Source: Chryseotalea sanaruensis (lineage in GTDB: Bacteria; Bacteroidota; Bacteroidia; Cytophagales; Cyclobacteriaceae). Taken from it: DNA of 64,000 bases. Below are positions 9,100-18,455 of the stretch, one piece after another. Location of the stretch: contig NZ_BHXQ01000001.1 in assembly GCF_003990915.1 (NCBI RefSeq), positions 427,402 to 491,401 on the forward strand. The letters run 5' to 3'. How positions within the stretch are numbered: position 1 is the stretch's first letter; each line of letters opens with the position of its first letter. The position numbers were made by a program, and so were the translations under genes. A model generated the notes under the pieces. That model made no database searches. It saw only the letters and a program-made list of their open reading frames with translations, and was not told the DNA's origin.

Positions 9100-9648
9100 A
9101 TGAAAATCTATACAAAGACAGGAGATCAGGGAACGACATCATTGTTTGGAGGCAAACGTGTGTCTAAATCAGATTTACGTATTGATACATACGGCACAGT
9201 AGACGAATTAAATTCCTACATCGGTTTGCTTAGAGATCAGGAAGTGAACCAGAAACGGCTAAATGATTTACTGGAAGTTCAAGACCGTCTTTTCACTATT
9301 GGCTCTATACTTGCCACTGAGCCTGGTAATCAAAAAGTTAAAATTCCTCACATTCAAGAAAACGACATTGATTTCTTGGAGAAACGTATGGATGAAATGG
9401 ATGCTAACCTTCCACCTATGCGATTTTTTGTGTTACCGGGCGGGCATCAATCAGTTTCATTTTGTCATATCGCCAGAACAGTATGCAGACGCGCTGAACG
9501 TTTAACGATTGCACTTAATGAAACCGATACGGTAGATCCATTGGTTATCAAATACCTCAATCGCTTATCAGATTATATTTTTGTGTTATCCAGAATGATG
9601 TCACAAGAACTTAATATTTCAGAAAGTCCCTGGAAACCAAGGATGTAG
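9100..9648 (+). CDS. Corrinoid adenosyltransferase, PduO type
   Basis: 182 aa from the ATG at 9100; an upstream in-frame TTG at 9070 would run into the hairpin and is unlikely. The N-terminus MKIYTKTGDQGTTSLFGG is the ATP-binding signature of PduO-type ATP:cob(I)alamin adenosyltransferases. The helical bundle carries GTVDELNSYIG, LPGG and RTVCRRAER, the last typical of the active-site helix. It converts cob(I)alamin to adenosylcobalamin in the cytoplasm. No cobalamin-biosynthesis gene is adjacent, consistent with salvage use in a B12-importing organism. Confidence 0.93.
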   Translation: MKIYTKTGDQGTTSLFGGKRVSKSDLRIDTYGTVDELNSYIGLLRDQEVNQKRLNDLLEVQDRLFTIGSILATEPGNQKVKIPHIQENDIDFLEKRMDEMDANLPPMRFFVLPGGHQSVSFCHIARTVCRRAERLTIALNETDTVDPLVIKYLNRLSDYIFVLSRMMSQELNISESPWKPRM

Positions 9649-9830
9649 CTTTTCTACTTTCTATTCAATGTCGTTTATATAAGCTTCCATATTCATCCTC
9701 TCCTTTAGAGCGGAGTTGGTGGTGAGGCAAGAAAATGGCTTAACTCAACGACATTCACTCCCAAATTCCTAACAATCGTTAGTCGTCTTCGGATTATTAA
9801 ATTATCTTGCCGAAAAATCAGTAAAACGAC

Positions 9831-10895
9831 ATGATAGCCACTGAAAAGATCAGCATTCAAAAAGTATCGAAAAGCCGTTTACCGGAAATTGATTTTTCCA
9901 ACATCCCTTTTGGAAAGATTTATACAGACCACATGTTTTTGGCTGATTATAAAGAAGGCGAATGGCAGAATTTCAGAATTGTGCCCTATGGCTATATGCC
10001 TATTAGCCCGGCAACACCAGCCTTGCATTACGGCCAATCTATTTTCGAAGGTATGAAAGCCATTAAAAGTAAAGACGGATCGGCCTACGTTTTCAGGGCA
10101 CTCGATAACTGGAAACGCATGAACATTTCTGCTGAAAGAATGTGCATGCCATACATACCCGAAGAACTTTTCATGGAGAGTTTAAGCGCTTTAATAGAGC
10201 TAGACAGATCATGGATACCAACTGCCGAGGGTAGCTCACTCTACATCAGACCTTTTATGTACTCTGCTGACGAGTACATCGGTATAAGACCATCAGAGAA
10301 TTTCACTTTTCAAATTATACTTTGCCCGGTAGGTTCTTATTATTCAACTCCGGTAAAAGTAAAAATTGAGAAACACTATACAAGAGCAGTTGCAGGAGGA
10401 ACCGGTTTTGCGAAAGCAGGCGGTAACTACGGAGGTGCTATTTACCCTGCTAAAATGGCGCAGGATAAAGGTTACCATCAACTTGTTTGGACAGATGGTG
10501 TTGAGCACAAATACATTGAGGAATCAGGAACCATGAACGTAATGTTTGTGATGGACAATACGTTGATCACACCAGCGTTAAGCGATTCAATTTTGGCAGG
10601 TATTACACGCGATAGTGTTTTGAGCCTTGCACGTCATTGGGGCATGAAAGTAGAGGAGAGAAGAATTTCTGTAGATGAATTAATAGCCGGCTTGGAAAAA
10701 GGAATAGTTACAGAAGCCTTTGGTGCAGGAACAGCAGCTACAATAGCGCATATTGAATTGATTGGACACGAGGGCAAAGACTATCACCTTCCTCCAATAG
10801 AAAAACGTGAATTTTCTAATAGAGTTTATAAAGAACTAGATGCTATAAAAAGCGGAAGTCAGCCTGATCCATTTGGATGGATAACAAAAATATAA
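9831..10895 (+). CDS. ilvE: Branched-chain amino acid aminotransferase
   Basis: 354 aa, the usual length for class II branched-chain aminotransferases (fold type IV). Visible motifs: PATPALHYGQSIFEGMKA near the substrate loop, GGNYGGAIYPAKMAQ with the PLP lysine, EESGTMNVMFV, and GAGTAATI near the C-terminus. It catalyses the last step of Leu, Ile and Val synthesis and the first of their breakdown, using 2-oxoglutarate/glutamate. ATG start at 9831. The 182 bp upstream hold no gene. A strong terminator follows directly, so the gene is probably transcribed alone. Confidence 0.95.
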   Translation: MIATEKISIQKVSKSRLPEIDFSNIPFGKIYTDHMFLADYKEGEWQNFRIVPYGYMPISPATPALHYGQSIFEGMKAIKSKDGSAYVFRALDNWKRMNISAERMCMPYIPEELFMESLSALIELDRSWIPTAEGSSLYIRPFMYSADEYIGIRPSENFTFQIILCPVGSYYSTPVKVKIEKHYTRAVAGGTGFAKAGGNYGGAIYPAKMAQDKGYHQLVWTDGVEHKYIEESGTMNVMFVMDNTLITPALSDSILAGITRDSVLSLARHWGMKVEERRISVDELIAGLEKGIVTEAFGAGTAATIAHIELIGHEGKDYHLPPIEKREFSNRVYKELDAIKSGSQPDPFGWITKI

Positions 10896-10898
10896 ATA

Positions 10899-10928
10899 AA
10901 AAGCGCCTTTAGTCAGGCGCTTTTTTTA
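10899..10928 (+). terminator. Rho-independent terminator after ilvE
   Basis: AAGCGCCT (10901-10908) pairs perfectly with AGGCGCTT (10915-10922) over a six-base loop and is followed by a run of T to 10927. It ends the ilvE transcript four bases after its stop codon. Confidence 0.92.
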
Positions 10929-10938
10929 TTTTAAGACG

Positions 10939-11484
10939 ATGATAAGATTCTTTCTCTTTGTGTTTTTGTTGGTTAGCATCAACAGCTTGTGTCAAAACCA
11001 ATTACTGATCATTAAAAATGACAGAGTGATAGTGCGTTACCAGCCAGGTGATGAATTCGTGTACAAGCGAAAAAGCAAGAAGGAGAAGACGCGTTCTTTC
11101 ATTATATCCATAAATGATTCAACTATTGTTACCAACGTAGATACAATAGCTACACATCAGGTTGAACGAGTTTATTTCAAACAAGGCAACTTTCTAAACG
11201 TTGTAGGTGGCTTTTTGGTAACAGGAGGTGTTCTTATTTTTTTAGTTGATCAGGTAAACGTACTATTTGTCCAAGGAGATGAGGCTTCTATTAACGAAAA
11301 TGTAGCCACAATTAGTCTTGTTTCTATTGGCATAGGATTACCAATGATGTTAGCAAAGAAGAATGCGCACAGGGTTGGTTTTAAAAAGAGATTAAGAATC
11401 ATCGACCGCAATTCCCCATTTTACTATACTGAATCACGTTTTCAACCTAAAGGATATATTTCACCTCACATTCCCAGAAATTAA
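10939..11484 (+). CDS. Hypothetical exported or membrane protein
   Basis: 181 aa. An N-terminal hydrophobic stretch (MIRFFLFVFLLVSINSLCQ) looks like a signal peptide or anchor. A basic beta-rich segment follows (KRKSKKEKTRSFIISIND), then two more hydrophobic segments (VVGGFLVTGGVLIFLV and ATISLVSIGIGLPMML) and a basic C-terminus. The pattern resembles small Bacteroidota envelope proteins with a short beta-sandwich before membrane helices. I do not recognise a named family. It starts 11 bp after the ilvE terminator and ends 24 bp before prfB. Confidence 0.65.
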   Translation: MIRFFLFVFLLVSINSLCQNQLLIIKNDRVIVRYQPGDEFVYKRKSKKEKTRSFIISINDSTIVTNVDTIATHQVERVYFKQGNFLNVVGGFLVTGGVLIFLVDQVNVLFVQGDEASINENVATISLVSIGIGLPMMLAKKNAHRVGFKKRLRIIDRNSPFYYTESRFQPKGYISPHIPRN

Positions 11485-11492
11485 TACCTTTG
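11485..11492 (+). promoter_or_regulatory. Candidate -7 element for prfB
   Basis: TACCTTTG matches the Bacteroidota -7 consensus TAnnTTTG exactly and ends 16 bases before the prfB ATG. No TTG/TTTG at the expected distance upstream is clear, so only half of the promoter is supported. Confidence 0.45.
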
Positions 11493-11508
11493 CCAAAAAT
11501 TTTTTATC

Positions 11509-12610
11509 ATGACAAACGAGCAAATCAAAGACCTTAAGAACCGCGTGGTTGCCTTAAGGCGATATCTTTGACTACGATCGCAAGAAAGTAGAAGTAATTG
11601 ATCAGGAGCTGATCACTCAACAAGCCGATTTCTGGAATAATCCTAAGCAAGCTGAGGCTACGTTGAAAACCATGCGATCTGTGAAAGTGTGGACAGATGC
11701 CTTTGATGCTGTAAATAAACGCGTAGAAGATTTAGAGGTGCTTAACGAGTTTCATGATGCTGGTGATGCATCTGATGAAGAACTGGAACAAGAATATCAA
11801 AGAACAGCCAAGGCAGTTGAAGAACTAGAGTTTAAGAAAATGCTTAGCCGAGATGAAGATCAGTTAAGCGCCATTCTTGAAATCAACCCTGGAGCTGGTG
11901 GTACCGAAAGTAACGACTGGGCAGATATGCTCAACCGCATGTATATTATGTGGGGTGAAAAGAGTGGTTACGATGTAAAGCAAATTGATTACCTGCCTGG
12001 CGAAGTTGCTGGCATGAAATCTGGTACGTTGGAGATAGACGGGCCTTTTGCTTACGGTAAGTTGAAATCTGAAATTGGTGTTCATCGTTTGGTTCGCATT
12101 TCTCCCTTCGACTCAAATGGTAGAAGGCACACTTCTTTTGCCTCTGTTTTTGTCTATCCTAAAGTTGACGATACAGTTGAAATTGAAATTAACCCAAGCG
12201 ATGTCGAATTGCACACCTCTCGCTCAGGTGGAGCTGGTGGACAGAATGTAAACAAGGTTGAAACCAAAGTACAGCTTACACATAAGCCGACTGGTATCGT
12301 AGTAGTATGCCAGGTGGAACGTTCACAGCATGCAAACCGCGAACGAGCCATGCAAATGCTAAAGTCGCGCTTGTTCCAAATGGAAATGGAAAAGCGTAAC
12401 AGCGAACGCGATAAAGTAGAGGCTGGTAAAATGAAAATTGATTTTGGTTCACAGATTAGAAATTATGTGTTGCATCCTTATAAATTAGTGAAAGATGCAA
12501 GAACCGCTGTAGAACGCACAGATGCACAAACGGTGTTGGACGGAGATTTAGATGATTTTATAAAAGCATTTTTATTGGAAGCACAAGAGCAATCAAGTAC
12601 AAAAAATTAA
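11509..12610 (+). CDS. prfB: Peptide chain release factor 2, +1 programmed frameshift
   Basis: Frame one runs from the ATG at 11509 for 20 codons to a TGA at 11569-11571 in the context CTT TGA C, the classical RF2 frameshift site. Slipping +1 gives CTT, GAC and continues to 12610, for a 366-aa protein, the normal RF2 length. RF2 identity rests on the SPF recognition tripeptide ([13 protein letters not shown]) and the catalytic GGQ in [16 protein letters not shown]2 releases peptides at UGA and UAA; low RF2 lets the ribosome pause and shift, giving autoregulation. The Shine-Dalgarno-like stimulator is weak here: AAGG six bases before CTT instead of AGGGGG three bases before it. Confidence 0.96.
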
Positions 12611-12624
12611 GTTAATTCTTGAAC

Positions 12625-14277
12625 ATGTTTAAGCTCATATTAAGTTTATGCCTTCTGAGTTCTATGGCTTTTAGTCAGGCTAAACTTGTGGAGGGTAAAA
12701 TCATAGATAAGGATACAAAACAACCAATACCCTTTGCTTCCATAGGCCTCTTGGGTACTAGCAAAGGCACAAGCTCTAATTTAAATGGTCAGTTCTCATT
12801 ATCAGTTATTGATAACTTTTCAATTCGTGTAAGCTGTCTTGGTTATAGAACATTACAATTAGATAGTATTCCTAAAGATCAATTTGTTATTGTTGAACTA
12901 GAACCCAGTGCCACCCAATTAAAAGAAATTGTTGTTTTTAATAAACAGGTTAATGCTCGAAAAGTTGTTAATAAAGCATTCCGATCAATCTCTGATAATT
13001 TTAACACGGATCCTTTCTTTCAGAAATTCTTCTACCGGCATTATTGCAAGGACGACTCAGTTTACGGAAGACTGATAGAGGCATCAGTTGACGTGTGGAA
13101 ACGAAAAGGGTATAAGTCAACGCAAAGTGTGGCGGGTATTACTGATGAAATACGTGTAACACAATTGCGTAGGAGTTTTGATATGACAAAGGCTTCTCAA
13201 GGGCATACACCAATTGCTATTAAAAATATTTTACAAGCTGATATTGCAGGTTATCAGGCGAATGCACCGAGTGATCATATTTCTTTTTTTGCTGAAGTAA
13301 GCAGTTTAAAAGCAGACGCAGGCAAGTACGATTTTACTTATGAAGGCCTTACTTATTATGATGGCAAAGAAGTGTATGAAATTGGCTACAACCTTCGAAA
13401 AGATTCTGTACTCACAACACAAGGGTACGAGTTGCGTCCTGGTAATAAAGGTTCACTCTTTATTTCAACTAAAGACTATGTGTTTGTTAAGCTTGTTGAT
13501 GTTAAATTCTGGGACCAGGATACGATAAAAACGACTACTTACTATACCCCTTACAAAGGCAATTATTATCCATACCACTTAATAAGAGATGGTAATAGTG
13601 TAGCAAGAAATGGCAGCACCCATTTGTTTCACGTTGAAATGATGGCTACAGAAATTTTAACGGAAGGCTTTGAAACATTCTATGGAGACGAACCAGGAAA
13701 ATTCGACCTACTTAAAATACCGCATGACTCTATCTACTGGAGTAACAATACTATTTTAAAAACTACTCCACTGGAAGACGTAATTATCAGCGATTTGGGT
13801 GGAGGAGAATCTTTGTCCGAACAATTTAAGCGATACCAACACCAGGAATTAAATCAAATTGAGAGTGGTAAAGCAGATGATAGGTTCAACTGGTTTAAAA
13901 ACGAAAATAAAGATAAGAAGATTATCTATTTAACTTTCTGGAATAGTGATTGCCTGTTATGTCTTCAACAAATAGAATATCAGAAGAAGTTGATTAAAAA
14001 ATATAAAGAGAATGTCGCATTTGTCTTGCTCTCTATAGATAAAGATGAAGCTAAATGGAAACGTACAATAGAAAAATACAATTTGAAAATTGATGGTTTT
14101 ACTAACTTCAGAATAGGAGAGCAATCAACCATTTCACAAATGTATAACTTGACTCAGATTCCTCGCACAGTTATTATTGATAAAAGCGGAAACGACTTTA
14201 AAGTCAATGCTGGTCTTCCCAATGATGTTGCGTTGAAGAAAGATTTTGATTTATTAATCAGTGATAAAAACGAGTAG
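12625..14277 (+). CDS. Exported protein with CarboxypepD-reg-like and thioredoxin-like domains
   Basis: 550 aa from the ATG at 12625 (a TTG six bases upstream is less likely). A signal peptide (MFKLILSLCLLSSMAFSQA) leads to a carboxypeptidase-D regulatory-like domain at about residues 20-105 (GKIIDKDTKQPIPFASIG), a central beta-rich region of unknown type, and a TlpA-like thioredoxin domain at about 425-550 with WNSDCLLC (CxxC) and cis-proline QIPRTVII. It probably acts in the periplasm or at the outer membrane as a thiol-disulfide protein. It begins 14 bp after prfB and overlaps the MFS gene by 17 bp. Confidence 0.8.
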   Translation: MFKLILSLCLLSSMAFSQAKLVEGKIIDKDTKQPIPFASIGLLGTSKGTSSNLNGQFSLSVIDNFSIRVSCLGYRTLQLDSIPKDQFVIVELEPSATQLKEIVVFNKQVNARKVVNKAFRSISDNFNTDPFFQKFFYRHYCKDDSVYGRLIEASVDVWKRKGYKSTQSVAGITDEIRVTQLRRSFDMTKASQGHTPIAIKNILQADIAGYQANAPSDHISFFAEVSSLKADAGKYDFTYEGLTYYDGKEVYEIGYNLRKDSVLTTQGYELRPGNKGSLFISTKDYVFVKLVDVKFWDQDTIKTTTYYTPYKGNYYPYHLIRDGNSVARNGSTHLFHVEMMATEILTEGFETFYGDEPGKFDLLKIPHDSIYWSNNTILKTTPLEDVIISDLGGGESLSEQFKRYQHQELNQIESGKADDRFNWFKNENKDKKIIYLTFWNSDCLLCLQQIEYQKKLIKKYKENVAFVLLSIDKDEAKWKRTIEKYNLKIDGFTNFRIGEQSTISQMYNLTQIPRTVIIDKSGNDFKVNAGLPNDVALKKDFDLLISDKNE

Positions 14278-15442
14278 CTCAACAAAAATTTATACAACAC
14301 AGTTTTGGCTGGTATGCTTAAGCGCGGCTCTTTTCTTCGCCAGCTTTAATATGCTAATACCTGAGTTATCCGCTTACCTCACATCTCTTGGAGGTGGAGA
14401 ATACAAAGGTCTAATCATTGCACTATTCACTTGTACGGCTTTATTATCCAGACCATTTAGCGGAAAGCTGGCCGATACCGTTGGTAGAGTTCCTGTGATG
14501 ATGTTTGGTGGAGTTGTCTGTATTATCTGTAGTCTATTATATCCTTTACTTACTTCGGTATCCGGATTTTTATTATTACGCTTAATGCATGGTTTCTCTA
14601 CAGGTTTTACACCTACAGGTCTTACAGCTTATTTGTCGGACATTATACCTGCACACAAAAGGGGAGAAGCAATGGGAATGTTGGGAACCGCAGGCTCTGT
14701 TGGTATGGCTGCAGGTCCTGCCATTGGTGGTGTTATTGCAAATCAATTTTCACTGAATTCACTTTTCTATACTTCCTCATTATTCGGATTTATATCAATT
14801 ATTATTCTACTCTCTATCAAAGAAACACTAAGTAATAAAAAGCAATTTTCCAGGACATCGTTAAAATTAAAGCAAAAGGATTTATTTGAGCCACTGGTTT
14901 TAGTGCCTTGCATCATCATGCTGTTGTCAGCCTATGCATATGGTGCAGCCTTTACCTTACTACCTGATTTGGGAGATTATGTTGGTATAAAGAATAAGGG
15001 CTTACTATTTACTTTCTTAACAGTTGCTTCTTTAGCTGTCCGTTTGATAGCAGGCAAAGCTTCTGACCATTTTGGAAGGGCTAATATATTGAAAGTCTCA
15101 ACCATGCTTATCGCTTTAGGTATGCTTGTAATAGGTTTAGGTTCAACACCTGCGCATATTATGATTGGTGTATCCATCTATGGAATGGCACAAGGCATGA
15201 CCTCGCCAACTTTGTTTGCCTGGGCTACCGACTTAAGTGATGAAAACTTTAAAGGAAGAGGTATCTCCAGTCTCTATATTTTTATGGAGGCAGGTATTGG
15301 TATTGGGGCACTGTGTTCCGGTTTTATTTACGCCAACAATCCAAAAAATTTATTCTTATCATTTGCGATTTGCTCGAGCTTTAGTGTTGTTGCTTTTCTA
15401 TATTTAATGTTCGTAAAAAGGGCCGAAAAAATTACTATTTGA
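14261..15442 (+). CDS. MFS transporter
   Basis: 393 aa with about 12 hydrophobic helices and the MFS motif A-like loop GKLADTVGRVPVM after helix 2 and GKASDHFGRANIL in the second half, showing the usual internal duplication. It is an inner-membrane secondary transporter, probably of the drug/metabolite efflux type; the substrate is unknown. The start is a GTG inside the end of the preceding gene (17 bp overlap); the next in-frame Met lies inside helix 1, so the GTG is preferred. Confidence 0.85.
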   Translation: MIKTSSSTKIYTTQFWLVCLSAALFFASFNMLIPELSAYLTSLGGGEYKGLIIALFTCTALLSRPFSGKLADTVGRVPVMMFGGVVCIICSLLYPLLTSVSGFLLLRLMHGFSTGFTPTGLTAYLSDIIPAHKRGEAMGMLGTAGSVGMAAGPAIGGVIANQFSLNSLFYTSSLFGFISIIILLSIKETLSNKKQFSRTSLKLKQKDLFEPLVLVPCIIMLLSAYAYGAAFTLLPDLGDYVGIKNKGLLFTFLTVASLAVRLIAGKASDHFGRANILKVSTMLIALGMLVIGLGSTPAHIMIGVSIYGMAQGMTSPTLFAWATDLSDENFKGRGISSLYIFMEAGIGIGALCSGFIYANNPKNLFLSFAICSSFSVVAFLYLMFVKRAEKITI

Positions 15443-15454
15443 AATTGCTTATAC

Positions 15455-16126
15455 ATGAAAAAGTTAGCGCTGGCATTGTTTCTACTGGCTTCCGCCACAG
15501 AACTTACTGCACACTTATTTAATTGGCCAACTGTACGTCATTTCTCTAAGCCGTTGTTGATGGCTTTTTTGGGACTTTACTATTATTTATCAGTAGAAAA
15601 AAGTGAGTTATCCAAACTGGTTGTTCTTGCATTGGTCTTCTCCTGGGGTGGTGATGTTTTGCTTATGTATCAGCCTAAACATGAATTGTATTTTATTTTC
15701 GGACTAGCTTCATTTTTGGCAGCACACCTTTTTTACATTTTTACGTACAAGCAATTTAGAAGCGAGGATACTAGTAATGCATTGATGGGTGTTCAGCGCT
15801 TTCGATATTCGTTTCCCGTTATTTTAGCTGGCACAGGGCTAATTACTGTTTTGTATAATCATCTGGGTGATTTAAAAATACCGGTTGTAATATATGCCTT
15901 GGTATTAGTGCTGATGGTATTGAATGCTCTATTTCGTTTTGGCCGCACAAGTTTGAGCAGTTTTTCAATGGTTTTTTTTGGTGCTACACTTTTCATGATT
16001 TCTGATTCGCTCATTGCCATAAATAAGTTTCTGATGCCAGTGGCCAACAGTGGCTTATGGGTAATGATAACTTATATTACCGCTCAATACCTAATTATTG
16101 AGGGTTTGCTCAAGCATAAACAATAA
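15455..16126 (+). CDS. Lysoplasmalogenase family protein (YhhN/TMEM86)
   Basis: 223 aa and almost entirely hydrophobic, with seven or eight predicted membrane helices. Family hallmarks are KPLLMAFLGLYYY after helix 1, FSWGGDVLLM and the conserved FGATLFMISDSLIAINKF near the C-terminus. Members of YhhN/TMEM86 hydrolyse the vinyl-ether bond of lysoplasmalogens; in bacteria the substrate is usually untested. It starts 12 bp after the MFS gene and ends at a hairpin that faces a convergent gene. Confidence 0.85.
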   Translation: MKKLALALFLLASATELTAHLFNWPTVRHFSKPLLMAFLGLYYYLSVEKSELSKLVVLALVFSWGGDVLLMYQPKHELYFIFGLASFLAAHLFYIFTYKQFRSEDTSNALMGVQRFRYSFPVILAGTGLITVLYNHLGDLKIPVVIYALVLVLMVLNALFRFGRTSLSSFSMVFFGATLFMISDSLIAINKFLMPVANSGLWVMITYITAQYLIIEGLLKHKQ

Positions 16127-16127
16127 A

Positions 16128-16151
16128 GGCTGCTTCATTCCTGAAGCAGCC
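16128..16151. terminator. Perfect hairpin between convergent genes
   Basis: GGCTGCTTCA (16128-16137) and TGAAGCAGCC (16142-16151) form a 10 bp perfect stem with a four-base loop, one base after the stop of the YhhN gene. No clear T-tract follows on either strand, so efficiency is uncertain, but the position between convergent genes suggests transcription termination. The following stretch repeats GTCTT-like words several times. Confidence 0.6.
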
Positions 16152-16197
16152 CATATCTTGCGTCTTGTGTCTTACTACTTACGTCTTATATTTAACA

Positions 16198-17010
16198 TCA
16201 AAACTTCCTTACAGAACCACTACCAGCCGCATTGCTATTTACTCTTTTTGGATCGCCTTTATAGCGCACATCCCCACTTCCGGCAATGCTCACATTTAAT
16301 TCGTCCTTAACATGGATATAGACATTACCTGAGCCCGCCACTTTAATGTCGCAGACCTCAACTTCAAAATTTTCACCTTTTATACTACCTGAACCGCTTA
16401 TCCTGCTGATCAATTCCTTGGCACGACCATCCACAATAATTTTACCAGAGCCTGCAATACTAAAAGATGATTTCCCTGTTATTTGCACTGAGGCAATTAC
16501 ATCACCCGAACCACTAATATCACTTTCAAAACTGTGGGCACTTGCTTTCAGTTCAATGTTTCCAGATCCGGAAACATCACTTTCCAAATCACCACCTACG
16601 GTAGCTTCAACCTTTAATGAACCAGAGCCACTAACTTTAAGATCTAATTCATCTGTTTTAATAGCATTCTGGCCAATGATATCACCAGAGCCAGAGACTG
16701 CCAGGCCAGTAATGTTTTCAACTGTTATGTAAACAGTAATATCATCATCATCTTTCCAGTTCCAATTATTCCACCGCTCTTTGGGTCTTATACTTAATTT
16801 GTCCCCTTCAACTATGGTTTCATACTTGTTCAGGGTTTCTTGGTTACCTTCTAATTCTACCTTTTGAGGACTTCCTTGCTTAATATAAAGCTTACCTCCG
16901 CCTCCAAAACCTACTTTTTTAAAAGTGCCAACATTTCTGGTTTCTTTTTTCTGAGCCAGAGCACTTAAGCTGATCAATAAGACTGCCGTTAATATGAATA
17001 TTCTTTTCAT
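16198..17010 (-). CDS. Head GIN domain protein (DUF2807), exported
   Basis: 270 aa with a signal peptide (MKRIFILTAVLLISLSALAQ). The rest is a repetitive right-handed beta-structure with recurring SGSGD, SGSG and AGSG turns at roughly 20-residue steps, from about residue 107 to the end. This is the DUF2807 or head-GIN type, frequent in Bacteroidota and annotated as putative auto-transporter adhesin-like, without firm function. It is probably at the cell surface or in the periplasm. The gene is single, facing YhhN and divergent from yigZ, 87 bp apart. Confidence 0.88.
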   Translation of the reverse strand: MKRIFILTAVLLISLSALAQKKETRNVGTFKKVGFGGGGKLYIKQGSPQKVELEGNQETLNKYETIVEGDKLSIRPKERWNNWNWKDDDDITVYITVENITGLAVSGSGDIIGQNAIKTDELDLKVSGSGSLKVEATVGGDLESDVSGSGNIELKASAHSFESDISGSGDVIASVQITGKSSFSIAGSGKIIVDGRAKELISRISGSGSIKGENFEVEVCDIKVAGSGNVYIHVKDELNVSIAGSGDVRYKGDPKRVNSNAAGSGSVRKF

Positions 17011-17097
17011 CTTGTTTTGGGTTATTACTAACCATAGACGCGGTTAAAATGCTGAGGTTGCACGCAGCATTACATTAATTTACTTTATTTGCGAATC

Positions 17098-17706
17098 ATG
17101 ACCACATCTTACCGAACGGTTATAAGTAAGTCTGCAGGGCAGTATAAAGAGAAGGGTAGCAAGTTTTTGGCTTTTTGCTATCCTGTAGCAAATGAGGAGG
17201 AGGTAAGTGGCCATCTGGCTTCCTTGCGCAAGGAGTACTATGATGCCAGACACTATTGCTATGCATGGGTGTTGGGGGTTGATCAATTAAGACACAGGGC
17301 TAATGATGATGGAGAGCCCAATCATTCAGCTGGTGATCCAATTTTAGGACAAATCCGCTCAAAGGATTTGACCAATACACTAATTGTTGTAGTGCGTTAC
17401 TTTGGTGGTGTTAAACTCGGTGTAGGTGGTTTAATTAGTGCATATAAATTAGCTGCAGAAGATGCGCTTAATAATGCAATTATTGAGGAAAAAACAGTTA
17501 CCGCAACCATCAAGCTTTACTTTCCTTATGAGAGTACAAGTGAGATTATGAGGATTATTAAAGAATTTGATTTAAAAATTCTGGAACAGACTTTTGATGA
17601 AGCGTGTTACCTGCTGCTGGAAGGAAGTGTGATTGATATACCACAGGCATTAGAACGTTTTGAGCTTTTGAAAAAGTTAGGTGTTAAACTGGCAATTGAA
17701 AGTTAG
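17098..17706 (+). CDS. YigZ/IMPACT family protein
   Basis: 202 aa from the ATG at 17098 (an in-frame TTG at 17089 is possible but weaker). The family signature is clear: KSAGQYKEKGSKFLAF, ARHYCYAWVLG, NDDGEPNHSAGDPILGQI and VVVRYFGGVKLGVGGL. It has the two-domain layout of YigZ with an N-terminal ribosomal-S5-fold domain and a C-terminal ferredoxin-like domain. The function in bacteria is not settled; the eukaryotic homologue IMPACT regulates the GCN2 translation-stress kinase. Confidence 0.92.
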   Translation: MTTSYRTVISKSAGQYKEKGSKFLAFCYPVANEEEVSGHLASLRKEYYDARHYCYAWVLGVDQLRHRANDDGEPNHSAGDPILGQIRSKDLTNTLIVVVRYFGGVKLGVGGLISAYKLAAEDALNNAIIEEKTVTATIKLYFPYESTSEIMRIIKEFDLKILEQTFDEACYLLLEGSVIDIPQALERFELLKKLGVKLAIES

Positions 17707-17826
17707 TTCTGAAATACATTTAAATTTATAGTATTGTCGATCAATGAAAAAGTTGATTATGTGTTTCTTATCCATCAATTAATTTTAATGACTTCAGAAT
17801 ATTTCAAAATGTTCTATTTTTATTAA

Positions 17827-18201
17827 AGAAAATTCAAAACAGGCGATGCATACCCTGATAGTGCCGAAAATGTTTTAGGTGGCTTGTTAGATGGTACTTT
17901 ATCTATTGAGACAGAAGTATTAGAAAATGGAGATTTTGGATTAGTTGATCCTACGGAGGTGAAGAACATTTTACTTGAACTAATAAAGGTAGATTTGAAC
18001 GAAGTTAAAAAAAAGGTTCAGGATGCCGATCCAGATGAGCTTGAAGAACAAGAAGTGGACGATTGGGAAATACTTACCGATGACAATGAAAATCCGGAGA
18101 AAGTCTTAATGTCGGATATTAAAAGGCTTGTTAAACTTTATAAAGATGCAGAACAAAATGGATTAGGTATTGTGATGTTATACATTGTGATTAAACATTG
18201 A
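17827..18201 (+). pseudogene. DUF1877-family remnant, N-terminus missing
   Basis: From just after a TAA at 17824 the frame reads like the second half of a DUF1877 (YfbM-like) protein: GDAYPDSAENVLGG, FGLVDPTEVKNILLEL, an acidic middle part, then MSDIKRLVKLYKDAEQNG and a short hydrophobic end. Intact members are about 150-180 aa; here only about 124 codons remain and the only start candidate is a TTG at 17884. The upstream 120 bases contain stops and no match to the missing N-terminal part in any frame. Most likely a 5'-deleted gene; a short functional protein cannot be excluded. Confidence 0.5.
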
Positions 18202-18455
18202 GATGTCACAAGAAATAGAAGTGGTCGAAGAGCGTATATGTTCTAGATTTTAGAACAATTCATTCTTCCAATTTGCCAAATGATATAAATAACGGTAGCA
18301 TTAACCCATGATTTTACCTGAGTTTGGGAAAGCATAGAATTGTTTTAGTATCCTAAATAACTAAAACTTGATAATTAAGTCGTTCCTTAAATTGGGGGCC
18401 ATGTATTCATTGTTTTCAATCTAGCTATATTGCATGCTTCAAAATAATTTGTTGC
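18202..18455. other. Intergenic stretch without recognisable features
   Basis: AT-rich bases between the DUF1877 remnant and the MFS gene at 18456. No credible frame, hairpin with T-tract or RNA gene was seen. A TAATTTG word ends eight bases before the next ATG and could be a degenerate -7 element. Confidence 0.4.

Noticed and set aside
16152..16195. Repeated GTCTT words as a possible tandem-repeat locus
   Set aside because: The run is short and irregular, and lies between convergent genes; it gives no defined repeat unit.
16346..16732. Regularly spaced similar words that could suggest a CRISPR-like or tandem array
   Set aside because: The periodicity comes from the SGSG turns of the head-GIN protein; repeats are imperfect and coding.
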